Shown: positions 1-11,553, counted from the stretch's first letter. The stretch: DNA of 64,000 nt from Gliomastix tumulicola (GCA_001599755.1 BCHX01000002.1:3578330-3642329), one strand, 5' to 3'. Numbers and translations: made by a program. The notes: generated by a model from the sequence alone, not told the origin.

Positions 1-3000
1 TCGTACACAAAGCCCATTGGACCTCCAAGCAGGTGAATATCGTCGGCGATGAACAGTTCCACAGTCTGGATGTTCTTCCGACGCTTCCACTGCCGTGATA
101 GAACATCCCACTGGGCCGGAGTGGCAAGAATGAGATCGCCCTGCTCGAGTAGCTTCAGATCCGTTGCGGTTTCGCCGCTCAGTTTCACAATATCCTTTCC
201 GCCATTCAGAGGAGCTAGCCTCTTCTGCCATTCCTGCAATCGGGCATCTACAAGCTCTTGGAAAGGTGCGATGTAGACAGCCCTGCCGGCCTCGGACTGT
301 GACCAGTGGCGGAGCAGAGCAAACTCTGCGCAAACTGTCTTGCCACTGCCCGTCGGAGCGCCGACAAAGACATTCTGGTCCGTCTTGTACAAGGAGTTGA
401 AAGTCTGAGTCTGAATCTTGTTGAACTGGTTCCAGTTGGGGTATAGATCAATGTAGCTCTGAACCTTCAAGGCCGAAACAGGTAGAGACTGCAGGTCGAG
501 GAGTTCTGTATGAGGCGGAAACTTCTCAGGGAGAATCAGCTTGTGGAAGGGAATGGCAAGCCTCGTCTCGGCATGCATCCATCGGTCAGACACAACCGAA
601 ACAAAGTAATTGGGGGGCATGGGGTCTGATATAGCCACGGTGAAGTCGACGATGTGCTCATTTGACTCAGACTCTGCGTAGTCCTTGCGCAGGAGGAACG
701 TATCGTGATACAGGATGTCCTCGCCATCACTATCCTCCACAATGACCCAGAAGCTCTCGGCAGCACCGTGAATTGTGTCATCCCACTCAAAGTTAGGCGC
801 GATGCTCAGCTCAACACGGATCATCGACCTCGTCAAGGGCTGTACTTGAGCTTGAACCTCCACACGGGGAAATTTGGATACGAATCCGCAGACGGTTCGG
901 CCAGCTTTGGGCATTCCAAGCAGTTCACCCATGCGTGGAGGGTCGAGATCAAAGTAGCTGCTCCAGGACACCTCAATTCTCTCAGCCTTGTGAACGATGT
1001 CGCGTGGACATGACGGGAACTGGCGTAGAGGGGTCATGGTGGGCCACATCCTCTTCTCAGCCATCTTGCACAGATCGAGGGCAGTCTTTGCGACGGAAGC
1101 CCACCCCTTTTTCAAAGTGATCTCGAAGATGGCCCTCAGGATTCGCCCAGCGCTCTGGGTGACATAGACCATGTCAGCCATCAGTGCGAGCCCATCAAGT
1201 TTCAATCGTGAGATATACGCCTGGAGAAGAACATTAATCTTCGCGTGCGGCTCCTCGATGCTCTCCTTGACGGGCACGGGGACTCTTCCTAGGAGCTTGG
1301 CAAGTTCCAACTTCTCTTCCTGCCGAACAGGGATGTATTTGAACTCCGCGCTCAGGGAGAAGACTCGGAACAGCTCGATGGTGGTGATGGAGGGCTGAAT
1401 GAGGTTGTTGTAGGTATCCATCGATCCAGCCGTGATGTAGTAATGAGATGCGATCCGACCAAGTTCGGTGGATTGAAGTCGACCAGTCTTCTCGTCGTAC
1501 TTGATTAGATTTGTCTTCCTCAGAACCATGGCAGCTGAATGGATAAGATCGACTCGCTTCTGCTCTAATGCGGTGTCATCCTCGTATTCAGCACCAACTT
1601 GGTACAGCCCTGGAGACCTCAACATCCGCACGAAGAGATATGTGTACCCAAGCCACTCGACACCCTCGTCTCGTGTTCGGATGTTGCCTAGCACAACTTC
1701 CGCATTGAGATTGTCCACGAGCTTGCTGACAAACTGACTCTCAATGGGCAGCTGCTGGTTGAGCAGCGACAGATAATACTGGATCTCGCTCTGTGTGGTG
1801 ATGATTATACCCTCACCATAGGTGTCGAACTGAGGTCGACCGGCTCGACCAAGCATCTGAAGAACGTCTTGCGGGCTCAGTTCTACCCAACTACCCTTCT
1901 CCGGTGAGTAGACCGAAGTGCCCTTGATGATGACTGTGTGGGCTGGCAGGTTCACACCCCAAGCAAGGGTGGCAGTGCAAACAAGAACCTGGATGGCACC
2001 ACGAGCAAACAGATCCTCGACGTCAGTCCTGTCGACTCTGCTCATACCAGCATGATGGATACCAAAGCCGTATGGCAAGATGTCCTTGAGGTCTTTGTCC
2101 ATGGCTTGGCCAGCCGCCTCGTTGAGGACCTCGCGGCTACCAGCGTCATGGCGAAGGATCTGGTTGATGGTCTCCATCTCCAGCGCTTTGTCGCGAATGT
2201 AGCGTGCCGTCTTGGCCGTCTCTTTTCGGGAGTGGACGAAAATTAGCATCTGGTTCCGGTTCTGCCCAACGTGTTCCATGACCTTGTTGTAGGTCACGTC
2301 GTTCATGGTCTTGAGCTGCTTGATGGGTTTGCGATCTGTGACTCCAATGAACTCCTGTCGTAGAGGGCAAGGTCGATATGATCCGTCGAAATGGAACAGG
2401 CCTTTCTCAACATCGACTCTTAGAAAGCTGGCTACGTCTCGGTAATTGGGCAACGTGGCCGACAAGCCCACGATGCGAACCGGCTCACCGGTCTGCTCTG
2501 TTCGACGGATGGTTCTGCTGACGATGCTCTCAAGAACCGGCCCACGATCATCGTGAAGCAGGTGAATTTCGTCGATGATCACCAGCCGCACCAAGTTGGT
2601 GTAGGTCAGATCATTTGACTTGCGGGTGATGACATCCCACTTCTCCGGAGTTGTGACGATGATCTGGGTCTCCGCAATCTGCTGCTTGGTGAGCTGACGA
2701 TCACCCGTCAACTCTGACACTTTGATGCCGTACGCCTCCAGGCGCTTGCCAAAGTTGCCCACCTGCTCCTGGACCAGGGCCTTCAGCGGCGCGATGTATA
2801 CAATCTTGAAGGCGTCGAGATCGATATCCCCAGTCTCCGGGTTTCGGTTCTTGCCAATCTCCCGCAAAATGGTGAGCATGGCAACGTTGGTCTTTCCACT
2901 ACCAGTGGGAGCGCAGATCAGCATGTTGCCATCATCCTCAAAGGCAGACGGATAACATTTTGACTGGATCTTGTTGAGAGACTTGGCTGAGCTGAAGGGG

Positions 3001-4538
3001 TTTCGCGACCACTCGGGCATGTCGGTGATGGGTATCAGGATATCGTCAGGCTCGTTACGCTTCTTCGGCGGAGGGACATGAATCTCTTCGTATCCCTTGA
3101 AACTCCTCTTCGTTGAACCCTCGGGAAGTCTGACTTTTGCGTTGGTCATGAGATGGTTTCCCTGATCGAAAACGAGATTGTCGAGGTTGATGACCTTCTT
3201 TGGTTGCAGACCTCCGACCAGTTGCCCCTCGGCTCGTTCCTCCTTGGGCGCTTCGGCATTGAACGATGCAGGGACGTCGATATCCATCTTGATATCCATC
3301 TTCCCCTTCTTGCCATCCGTCGCTTTGCCATACAGCTCATTCAGAATCCATTGCAAGCCCTCTGAGACCATTTCCCGCTCGATGGCTTCGCGCTCCTCTG
3401 AGCCTTCGGCTCGCGCTAGTCTTGTAAGCCAGAAGACCTTTTCTCTGTTTTCTACGAGCTTCTGGACGAGCTCATGGTGCTCGAAGTCGAAGAGCTCCAT
3501 CAGGTCGTTCTCGATCTCTCGCAAAGTCTTCTCGCCTTCCTCGGAGTCTCCAGATAGAATCCGCAGCGCTTCTTTCGTCTTGTCTGCTTGCTCGTGGGCG
3601 TCGGGGTAAAGCGAGCCGATCTGTCGCTGCAACCAGAAGGCGTCGATTTCGCGGGCAGCGATTCCAGACTTGGCCTTGTCCTTCGTCTTCTCGGTCGCGG
3701 GCTCCGCATCCAGAAGCATCTCATCGTCCGCATCGACGGCATCATTGGCTTTGGCTGCATCCGCCTCGTCCTCGTCCTCGTCTCCTTCGTCTTCGGAGGA
3801 CTCGTCGCGCACTTCGTTGACAAGCTCCTCTCCGTCTTCTTCGTCCTCGTCGTCGAATGCGACCGCGACACCTTGACGCTCATCTATTTCTGCGTCGTCG
3901 CCGACGGCGCCTCCCATGTCAACATCCTCGTCGTCATCCTGCGCGTTGTAGTCGGTGATTTTCTTCCCTAGATTGACGAGCTCGTTGAATGATTTCGCGC
4001 TCATTGTTTCCCCGATCAGCTCGTCGATTTCTTTTTTCTTGTCCAAATCTTTTTTGTCGTCATCTTTGAGAGTCTCGAGGATGTCGTCTGCCGCGCTCCA
4101 GATCACGTCGTTTGACACGTCGCCGAGGTTCGCAGAGACGTGGCTGAGTAGAATATCGTACGTCGCGCGCGTCGCCTGTGTCCGCGGTCGATATTTGATG
4201 CCCTCGATCATTGGGTCGTGCGCGCCCAAGACTCCAGTTCCTCTCATCTGAGGAGCCTCGCCCCTGCGCCTCCGCTGCTCGCGCTGCAGCACATCCTCTC
4301 CCTCGTGGAGACTACCGCGCTGCACGCCCTGGAGCGTGGACGGTTTTCCCTGCTTCGGTGCTTGATCTCGGGCGACACGGCTTCCCATGTCGCGGGTGCT
4401 GAGTCGACCGGCGAGGGATTCGGGGTCGCCCGTGGCCTCGTCGGTTCGTCGCGTGACGAATCGACGGTCCGCCTGGAGAACCAGGTTGGACATGGCCGAG
4501 TACTTGTACTGCGACACATCGCGATGAGGGTCCGACAT
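1..4538 (-). CDS. brr2: Pre-mRNA-splicing helicase Brr2, 5' part (partial at left edge)
   Basis: This is a Ski2-like DExH RNA helicase of the U5 snRNP, which unwinds U4/U6 during spliceosome activation in the nucleus. The reading frame is open without introns from the ATG at 4538 to the window edge, giving 1512 codons. An acidic low-complexity N-terminal stretch (about residues 200-290) precedes the first helicase cassette. Cassette 1 has Walker A APTGSGKT near residue 540, DEIH near 656, and then the winged-helix and Sec63-like region. Cassette 2 begins with APTGSGKT near residue 1394 and has DDIH in place of DExH near residue 1500. The degenerate second cassette is typical of Brr2, whose C-terminal cassette is considered inactive. 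Family members are about 2200 aa, so roughly 700 residues lie outside the window. Identification is firm. Confidence 0.96.
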   Translation of the reverse strand, partial: MSDPHRDVSQYKYSAMSNLVLQADRRFVTRRTDEATGDPESLAGRLSTRDMGSRVARDQAPKQGKPSTLQGVQRGSLHEGEDVLQREQRRRRGEAPQMRGTGVLGAHDPMIEGIKYRPRTQATRATYDILLSHVSANLGDVSNDVIWSAADDILETLKDDDKKDLDKKKEIDELIGETMSAKSFNELVNLGKKITDYNAQDDDEDVDMGGAVGDDAEIDERQGVAVAFDDEDEEDGEELVNEVRDESSEDEGDEDEDEADAAKANDAVDADDEMLLDAEPATEKTKDKAKSGIAAREIDAFWLQRQIGSLYPDAHEQADKTKEALRILSGDSEEGEKTLREIENDLMELFDFEHHELVQKLVENREKVFWLTRLARAEGSEEREAIEREMVSEGLQWILNELYGKATDGKKGKMDIKMDIDVPASFNAEAPKEERAEGQLVGGLQPKKVINLDNLVFDQGNHLMTNAKVRLPEGSTKRSFKGYEEIHVPPPKKRNEPDDILIPITDMPEWSRNPFSSAKSLNKIQSKCYPSAFEDDGNMLICAPTGSGKTNVAMLTILREIGKNRNPETGDIDLDAFKIVYIAPLKALVQEQVGNFGKRLEAYGIKVSELTGDRQLTKQQIAETQIIVTTPEKWDVITRKSNDLTYTNLVRLVIIDEIHLLHDDRGPVLESIVSRTIRRTEQTGEPVRIVGLSATLPNYRDVASFLRVDVEKGLFHFDGSYRPCPLRQEFIGVTDRKPIKQLKTMNDVTYNKVMEHVGQNRNQMLIFVHSRKETAKTARYIRDKALEMETINQILRHDAGSREVLNEAAGQAMDKDLKDILPYGFGIHHAGMSRVDRTDVEDLFARGAIQVLVCTATLAWGVNLPAHTVIIKGTSVYSPEKGSWVELSPQDVLQMLGRAGRPQFDTYGEGIIITTQSEIQYYLSLLNQQLPIESQFVSKLVDNLNAEVVLGNIRTRDEGVEWLGYTYLFVRMLRSPGLYQVGAEYEDDTALEQKRVDLIHSAAMVLRKTNLIKYDEKTGRLQSTELGRIASHYYITAGSMDTYNNLIQPSITTIELFRVFSLSAEFKYIPVRQEEKLELAKLLGRVPVPVKESIEEPHAKINVLLQAYISRLKLDGLALMADMVYVTQSAGRILRAIFEITLKKGWASVAKTALDLCKMAEKRMWPTMTPLRQFPSCPRDIVHKAERIEVSWSSYFDLDPPRMGELLGMPKAGRTVCGFVSKFPRVEVQAQVQPLTRSMIRVELSIAPNFEWDDTIHGAAESFWVIVEDSDGEDILYHDTFLLRKDYAESESNEHIVDFTVAISDPMPPNYFVSVVSDRWMHAETRLAIPFHKLILPEKFPPHTELLDLQSLPVSALKVQSYIDLYPNWNQFNKIQTQTFNSLYKTDQNVFVGAPTGSGKTVCAEFALLRHWSQSEAGRAVYIAPFQELVDARLQEWQKRLAPLNGGKDIVKLSGETATDLKLLEQGDLILATPAQWDVLSRQWKRRKNIQTVELFIADDIHLLGGPMGFVY

Positions 4539-5046
4539 GCTGGGCGTCGACGGCGGGGGGGCTGTTGAAGGGTGCTCGTGTGTAGGGGTGGTGTTTAGAG
4601 AACGTCGGCTGCTCTCGATAGCTCAAGGAGCTCCCTGGGTGTGGCTTTTAGGCCACCATGAATTTGCGCGTGGCGGAGCGCGTTCGCAACGGTACGATCG
4701 AGGTCTCTGCCAAGAATTGTTGTTCGGCGCGCGTTCTGAGAAGCTGTCGTCCACCACCTCAATGTCGAAAATTCAGCGTCCAAGATAAATTTCAGAAAGC
4801 AGCCTTTCCAAAAGGCGCCACACGGACTAGTCATACCAAGTTGCGAGGCTAGCAACGCTTGCCTTCTTTGGGCTTAGCTGATCCAGGCACCAGCAAGCTC
4901 GCAGCCACTTCTCAATACACTAGCCACACCTGATGACCCACACAAACATCCAGCATCAACAGTCAACACCGCTTCGGTTGGGGACACATCCATTGCGACC
5001 GTGGTCTCTACAGTTATTGCAATTTCTCCAAGGATGATCATACGTG
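4539..5046. other. Divergent intergenic region between brr2 and the 524-aa gene
   Basis: About 510 bases lie between two divergently oriented start codons, so the stretch probably holds both promoters. I saw no ORF with coding character and no recognisable RNA gene. Confidence 0.5.
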
Positions 5047-6621
5047 ATGTCAGATCCATCCGTGACTATTCAAAAGTTCCGCCAAGGTTTGGAGCCGCAC
5101 ACCAAGCCTCGGGAGCAGACCAACTATATCAGACGAATCTTAGCCCTGCATGTTAAAACATGTATGCGCGATGGTTCAACAAAACAGCCTCTATCTCTAG
5201 CAGACGGTGCGTCTGAAATCCGCTTACCCTCGTCATCGGACTCAAGAGGCGTCTTCAAGGAATATGCTCGGGCAGTGAAAGCGCATATTGCTGCTCGACG
5301 GGATTTCGATGCCTTGATGCAGACGCAAGCTGCGGCTTCGGCACGGTACGATCAGCCAAGCTCCGACAAGACGTCGGGAGACTTTCTAGATGATCAGATT
5401 GTCATATTGAAGCTACGCCAAAAGAGACAGCGACTGGCTACCATTCAGCAGTATCTCGACCAGCTACTTGAGCAGCCTGCGGCATCCCCCAATTTCTTAG
5501 ATACAGATCGTGTCTTGGAGGGTGTCACGCCACTGCCTGGTATTCCTCAAGAGGTTGTGAACAGCCTCGCACTTGAAGATCGACAGCGCGGCCCTGGTGT
5601 TGGTAGCCAGCCGGATCAGCTAGAGAAGATTGTCTTGAAAGCTAAGCTACTCCTGAAGCGGGAGGAGAAGCTCCTCCAAGAAGTCAGGTCTAGATCTCGA
5701 GACAGACCAGACGTGTTCAGCAATGCGGCCAGACTAGCAGCTCTTAATGCGACACGCGCCGAATTGATCAATTGGATCGAGGCGGAGCTCAGCGTGGCTT
5801 CTACCGAGGAACCTGGCCACGACCCAGACCAGGGCGGCCATGGAAGCACGAGACTCGACACAAGTCACTCCGCCATCGAGGCGCAGCTCTCGGACATCAA
5901 AGACAAGTACTCGAGGTACTTGGTCTGCAGACGAGACCTCGTCTCTCTGCTGTCCAGAGCGCCGAGCATCTTAGCGCCTCCTGCGCTGAAGCCCGATGTC
6001 CCACCCTCCGAGACTGCTACCCTATCCCACACGACAAATGTTGATCATCTCCTCACGCCATGCATCGAGGCCCTCATATCCTTCTCCAACAATCAGAAGT
6101 CCTTGATATCGCAGAAATCACACATCAACACCACGCTGGAGAGATGCACCAGCGAAACATGCCAGGTGCTGGGCCACCTTGCTGAGGAGAGCCAGCTGCT
6201 CCCCGCGTACCCTCTCAAGGACTCGCTTCGTCGTAGGTCTCGGCTTATGGACGAGCTGACAGTCAAGAAATCCGATATGCCCGACCTGTCGACTCGCATC
6301 AAGCCTTGGGTATTTGCTGCCGACGCCGCCAAAATCGCCAACCTAGAGTCTGTGGCCGAAACGATCGAGAGCGGACAAATATCTCTGGAGCAAGCCATCA
6401 AAGTGCTCGCTGAAGTCGAGATGCTTCTGGGCCTAGCTGATCAAGAGAACGAGCCGTCAGAAGATAAAGATATAGAAGAGGATTTCTGGATGGACACCAA
6501 CAAACCCAAGGGCCATACGAGGAAGCACACGGAGACAGGGCAAGTTGGTATCAAAAAGGGCGATGCTTGGTCTGCCTTGCACGGCAATTTGGGATTGATA
6601 GGTCACGACGATACGATCTGA
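5047..6621 (+). CDS. Unrecognised 524-aa protein, probably helical
   Basis: Single-exon frame from the ATG at 5047; an in-frame GTG three bases earlier is not needed. I do not recognise the family. The protein is rich in Leu, Glu, Lys and Gln, with several stretches that look like coiled coil (about residues 115-150, 195-240 and 440-475). It has an acidic segment near residue 470-490 and a short C-terminal tail containing WSALHGNLGLIGHDD. No signal peptide or membrane segment is apparent. It is divergent from brr2 and convergent with rfc2, inside a block of housekeeping genes, so it may be a conserved structural or complex-scaffolding protein; that is inference. Confidence 0.8.
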   Translation: MSDPSVTIQKFRQGLEPHTKPREQTNYIRRILALHVKTCMRDGSTKQPLSLADGASEIRLPSSSDSRGVFKEYARAVKAHIAARRDFDALMQTQAAASARYDQPSSDKTSGDFLDDQIVILKLRQKRQRLATIQQYLDQLLEQPAASPNFLDTDRVLEGVTPLPGIPQEVVNSLALEDRQRGPGVGSQPDQLEKIVLKAKLLLKREEKLLQEVRSRSRDRPDVFSNAARLAALNATRAELINWIEAELSVASTEEPGHDPDQGGHGSTRLDTSHSAIEAQLSDIKDKYSRYLVCRRDLVSLLSRAPSILAPPALKPDVPPSETATLSHTTNVDHLLTPCIEALISFSNNQKSLISQKSHINTTLERCTSETCQVLGHLAEESQLLPAYPLKDSLRRRSRLMDELTVKKSDMPDLSTRIKPWVFAADAAKIANLESVAETIESGQISLEQAIKVLAEVEMLLGLADQENEPSEDKDIEEDFWMDTNKPKGHTRKHTETGQVGIKKGDAWSALHGNLGLIGHDDTI

Positions 6622-6769
6622 TTTTTCCGCGCTTGCTGTTCATATTATAGACACATATAGCGGCCGTTTTTATAAGAGAGCCAACTTCTACCCAGCCTCA
6701 ACGCCTTGATCACATGTCCCCAAAACTCCTTGTACAGATCCGTCCGTTGGAAATTAGATGGTGTCTTCA

Positions 6770-8116
6770 TTATTTACTTGTTAGGATGGCGGATATCCTC
6801 ATGGCAAGATCAAGAATCGACAGGTGTTCGTCCGCGCCGTCGAGTAATCGCTTGTCGATCTCGGAGAAGATCATGACGATTTTGTTCTTCTGTACATCGG
6901 GCACTGTTTCGTCGGTAGTCAAGACGTGATAGAGCTTAGAGCGGTTAGCAAAGGCTCCGACGGATGATCAGTGTATCGTAGCTTACCTGTGACACCACCT
7001 GGCCTGCGCTCCAACCATCAGCAACTAGGTCCTCAACCACTTTCGATATCGTGTTGTACGAGTCGGTCGAGCGTTGGGGTCGCAGTGCCTGGACAAGAGT
7101 GTCGATAGTGTTATCCGGAATAACACCTGCAATATCCTCGATAATCTTGACGGTGACTGCTTTTCGGTCCGAGTCCATCTCTTCGTCTCCGTCGCTATCC
7201 TTCTTAGAGGAGACCGCGCCGACTAACCGCGCGGCACTCTGCAAGAATGTGATAGCCTTCCGCAGATCACCCTCGCTGCTCTTGATGAGTGCATCGATAG
7301 CCCCGTCCTCCAGCGGCACACCTTCGTTCTCGGCAATCTCCTCCAGCCTCTTCTTCGCGTTGCCCTGGTCGAGGCTCTTGAAGCGGAACTTGCTGCATCG
7401 ACTTGCCAGGGGATCGATGATGCGAGTCACGTAGTTGCAGATCAGGCAGAAACGTGTGATCTTGCTGTAGGTCTCCATGGTTCGTCGCAGCGCGCTCTGG
7501 GCGTCTTGGGTCATGGAGTCGGCCTCGTCGAGGATGATGATCTTGAAAGGCGGGCAGGGGAATTTCTGCTTATAGGATGCGGTCGGGTTCGTCAGTTGCA
7601 TGCGGGCGAAGTTCTTCACTTTGTCTCGGACGATGGAGATGCCACGCTCGTCGGAGGCGTTCAGCTCGAGGACTCGTGACTTGATCAGTTCCGGACCGTA
7701 CAACTGCTTGGCGAGCGCCAGGATGGTCGATGTCTTTCCTGTCCCCGGAGGACCGTAGAAAAGCATGTGCGGGAGCTGCATCATCCCGAGATCGTCAGCA
7801 ATGGGCCAGGCGCAAACGTGGGCAAAGAGAGAAGTTCGATACTCACGTTGGAGGCTTGGAGAGTGCGCTGGAGGACAGTAACGGTATGGTCTTGTGCGGC
7901 AACATCGTCGAGACTCTTGGGGCGACTGTGCGAGCTGTTAGTATTTGAAGCCTGCAACTGCAATCATTCCATCCGTCGTCGCGTAGGCCGAGGAGGGACG
8001 AACTATTTCTCAACCCATGGTTGTGTCCTCGTGTCTGGTGCCGCCTCTGGCTTCTGCTCTGAGCCACCGTTGGCCGCGGCAGCTTTCCTAGCTTTGAGGT
8101 CAAAGAAGCTCGCCAT
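6770..8116 (-). CDS. rfc2: Replication factor C subunit 2 (clamp-loader AAA+ ATPase)
   Basis: This is a subunit of the RFC clamp loader, which opens PCNA and loads it at primer ends in replication and repair. Four exons on the minus strand (8116-8004, 7925-7847, 7775-6987, 6934-6770) join in frame to 381 aa. The N-terminus has the RFC box (PWVEKYRPKSLDD, with the first intron splitting the Tyr codon). Walker A GPPGTGKTS follows, then Walker B LDEAD and the sensor region with the SRC motif (LASRCSKFRF). The C-terminal collar helices end in AMRISAIL. Similarity is closest to yeast Rfc2 and human RFC4. Introns have clear donors (GTGAGT, GTAAGC) and branch sites (ACTAAC, GCTAAC). Yeast Rfc2 is about 350 aa; an Asp/Glu-rich insert near residue 265 accounts for part of the extra length. 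Confidence 0.96.
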
Positions 8117-9785
8117 TGTCACTCTGTCGTCGACGGTGATTCAAGTTGCACGAGTAGAAAGAAGTCGACCCGATTGTGAGTTTCTGTCGAAAAGGCGAGC
8201 TGCCTATAGCCAGTGGGCCGAAATTCCATTAACGCGTCTGAAGCTCCCTGACGCGGGGCGCGTCAAAGAGACCCCAAGCAAGGGTGACATAAATCACAGG
8301 CATGGATGATCCACGAAATATTGGGAATTATGGTAAGCATATGCTACTAAACCAATACTACACGGCTTGGAAGTTAATATTTACATGCGTCTTCTTAGTA
8401 CAGAGTCCCAGCTCATTTTATTCGGCCTTTCTTCAGACAGTTCAAAGACGTATCGTTGCTATCACGCGCCGCTTTGATCAGTTTTTGTATCACCTTCGGC
8501 AAGTCTCCAGCGACAAGGGTGCCTGTTGCCCCGCCTGATGCCTGCTGGAAATCGCCAGGGCTGGTCACCATATCGAGACTGCATGCGAGAAATGGTTCAA
8601 AGATCAGACAAATATCCGAGAAATACCAGTGATTTCCTTCACGCTATCTCACTACTCAACCCGGCTCGCCAGGTAGGCTGGCGACAAAGCTTTCGTTTGG
8701 AAGTGCACGTACCCGACGTGGGGTGGTCATTTGCTGGTGACCGCTCCACGTATTCACGCCCCTTGCCGTGGGGTGTTAGCACGATCAGAGAAGAGCTCTC
8801 CGATCTCAGCATCCGAGTCCAATATTCACAGCGATGTGAGCCCTCGTAATGCTTGGGCACATCCTTTGTGGAAGCGCCTGTCATGCTCCGTCACTTCTTC
8901 GACTGCACGGGGGGACATCAAGTGACAAGTGACACAGCCTGAATAATACCGTCATCCATCCTATGATGACTCAAAAGTGTTCCGTCAAGAGTGAGGCGGG
9001 AGACGGACGGCAAGCACGAGGACTCGAGAAGCGAGATGCACATCCATCGCTCAGCCCCTGCTGGTGTTTTCAAACTAAAATGGCCAGCCACCTTAGCGGC
9101 GGCTCTGTTGGTTGCCTTGCGAAGGCAGACAAAAAAGAACCGCCACAGCAGGTGCCTCGCTGCCAACTCGTGCAGCGGTCTCGCTAGCCACGCTGCCCAA
9201 TGATTCACCTCCAGCTGGCAGGTACGACTCGCCGTTCCGCTTTTTTTGTTTGCCGCCCGAAGTGCCTTCGGGTTCTAACACTGGCCCCGCCTGTCTTGGC
9301 TTAGTGCCCCTCCAACCACCCCACCATCTTGCAGGCGAACCAGGCGTCCTTGCCTTCAACTCATCAGCCTTCAGGTCACCTTGCCCTGGGCCCAGCACCT
9401 ACAACCTACCTGCCTTAGGTGCTACCTTCCAAGCCGACCTGATCTTGCCCGACCTGCATGCTTAACCCGGCCAACTTCCATCCTTCATCCCATTGCCTCG
9501 CCCTCCCCTTCTCCGATCATTCGTCTGTCGCGGGCTTCTTCCTGCCCCCGCCAGTTGGAGCGAATAAACTTGATGGGCGCCCTGGAATAAGCTTTCCTCG
9601 ACAATCGACGAGGCGGCCAGCATTTCATCTACCAGTGTCCAGATTCCATCCATTCTCAGCTGCCCTGGACTTTCATCGTTCTCCATCGTGGACGCTGGCA
9701 TCACTCTCTTCGTCATTTACCGCCCTTCGCCATCTCCGAGGGCGCCAGGCAGGCACTCATCGAGGCTCAGGCCTGCACGCCCATC
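8117..9785. other. Divergent intergenic region, pyrimidine-rich on its right half
   Basis: About 1.7 kb separates the rfc2 start from the E2 gene start. From roughly 9190 to 9780 the plus strand is C/T-rich, which fits a promoter plus a long 5' leader for the E2 gene. Several short upstream reading frames exist there, for example one beginning with ATG near 9458, so upstream-ORF control is possible but unproven. No convincing gene is visible. Confidence 0.45.
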
Positions 9786-11553
9786 ATGGATCAGTCCATC
9801 ATCCGCATCTCAAAGGTTTGATCCCCAACAACTTCACCAACCCCTCTCTCCGAGCACCCTTCGCCCTAACGGCAGCCTACCTCTTTAGGAACTGAGCGAG
9901 ATCCAAAAGACGCCTGAGTTGTGTATGTATCCTTCGCAGTAACCATCCCAACATTAAGGCAGTCTGCTTACTCGACCCTTCAGCCCTTGCTGTAGCTTGT
10001 CGGGATGTCGATGTTCGCAATGTCCGCGCCTTGATCGTAGGCCCCCACGAGACCCCCTACGAATTTGGCTTCTTCGAGGTGAGTGATCTCTCCAGGCTGC
10101 TATAGCCCGCCTTTCGTCCATCTCATTGCTAACCATGCTTCAAGTTCGCCATTCGGTTCAACAGTGGTGAGTCCTCCGCAGGATTCAATGTAGACCGTCT
10201 TCGCGTCGCACACACTAATGATGATGTCCAGACTACCCCTCCAAGTCTCCAGCCGTCATGGGCGTCACCACCAACGGCGGTCGCTGTCGATTTAACCCGA
10301 ACATATATGCGGACGGCAAAGTGTGCCTGTAAGTGTGCTCTCACCCGCGAACATGGCCAAGCTCTTGCTAACAGCACAGCTCTATTCTTGGGTATGTCCA
10401 TCCCACCTCTCTAGCGAGCTGGGAGTGACGGCTGTCTGATGCTTCGATCTAGGACCTGGCGTGGCGAGCGTGGCGAACAATGGTCATCCGCGCAGGGACT
10501 CGAGTCAATCCTTCTCTCCATTCAAAGCTTGATGTCAGCCAATCCATACGAGAATGAGCCAGGCTACGAGAACTGTCGGCATGACCGGGACCGTCTGCTG
10601 CAGGCGGCATACGTCAAGAAGGTTTGTGTGCGCTCATTCACGGTGATTGGACTCACAGACCTAACAACTGATGCCACCAGATCCGACATGAGACTTTGCG
10701 AATCACTGTCATACAGCGACTTGAGGGCTATCTGAGGCTCCGACCTGACGGAACAAAAATTGAGGATTCTAGGTCTGGATCTGACTTCGAACCTGAAGAC
10801 CTCATCGAAGAAGACGCTCCACCATTCGAGCCGTTCAAGGATCTCTGCAAGCAACGCTTCCTCTGGTACTATGAGTCGTACCTTGCAGCCATCGACAAGG
10901 TTGCGCCTGAAGTTGAGGTAAACCAGAAGTTTCACCACATGCCCTTTGAGAGCACTAGAAATGGCATGGACGGCGTCTTCCGCTTCCCAGATCTTCGACG
11001 ACGCCTGGAGCGCATCAAAGCCGAACTCGACGAAGAGACCCAGTCATGGGCTAAGGATGGGCTTCAAGCCGTGGAGGACGAGTCAAGAGTTTCGGTGAAC
11101 TTGAAACACCAATTTGGTCAAGTGTCAACGTCTCTGAAGGGAGGAGACATGCCCCACGACCTCGCCCTTGAGGATGGAAACCCCTTTGTCTGGGTTCTGA
11201 CATACTTTGGGCGACCGATGACCAACTTCGATTCCGGGCTGCTTCGTATCAAGATGTTCTTCAGCACCCGATTTCCCGAGGAGCAACCACGCGTGAAGTT
11301 GGAGACTAAGATCTTCCATCACCTCGTGGCGCAGGACGGCACGCTGTGCTACATACCGAATCCTGCCAAGAAGGAGGATGTACGATCTCATCTTGATGCG
11401 ATTATTGCGGCTTTGGAGGAGGATGAGCCAGCTTATGATCCGAGGAAGCTGGTCAATCTGGAAGCTAGCAAGCTGTTCTGGAACGGCGGGCCAGAAAACA
11501 AGAAGCTCTACCATCGGAAGCTTCGCCGTTCCGTCCAGGATAGCTTGGAGTGA
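9786..11553 (+). CDS. UBE2Z-like ubiquitin-conjugating enzyme with a second E2-like domain
   Basis: An E2 carries activated ubiquitin or a ubiquitin-like protein on a cysteine for transfer by E3 ligases. Eight exons (9786-9815, 9889-9922, 9984-10078, 10145-10166, 10232-10328, 10380-10391, 10453-10621, 10681-11553) join in frame to 443 aa; exon 6 is only 12 nt. The first UBC fold spans about residues 1-150, with the RFNPN motif and the active-site cysteine at 92 in KVCLSILGTW. This layout and the following SIQSLM..NPY..EPG..E resemble animal UBE2Z. A linker is followed by a second UBC-like fold (about 300-400) with an FP..QP.V..ET.I pattern and a cysteine at 376 in DGTLCYIPNP. Whether that cysteine is catalytic is unknown. 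The C-terminus is basic. Confidence 0.9.

Noticed and set aside
3178..3971. Plus-strand ORFs of 127-143 codons opposite brr2
   Set aside because: They are antisense shadows of the acidic and helical N-terminal region of brr2, whose own frame is continuous and matches the family.
6945..7784. A self-contained 279-aa RFC-like ORF starting MMQLPHM
   Set aside because: The apparent start lies in an intron acceptor and the apparent end in an intron. The four-exon model restores the RFC box and the C-terminal collar.
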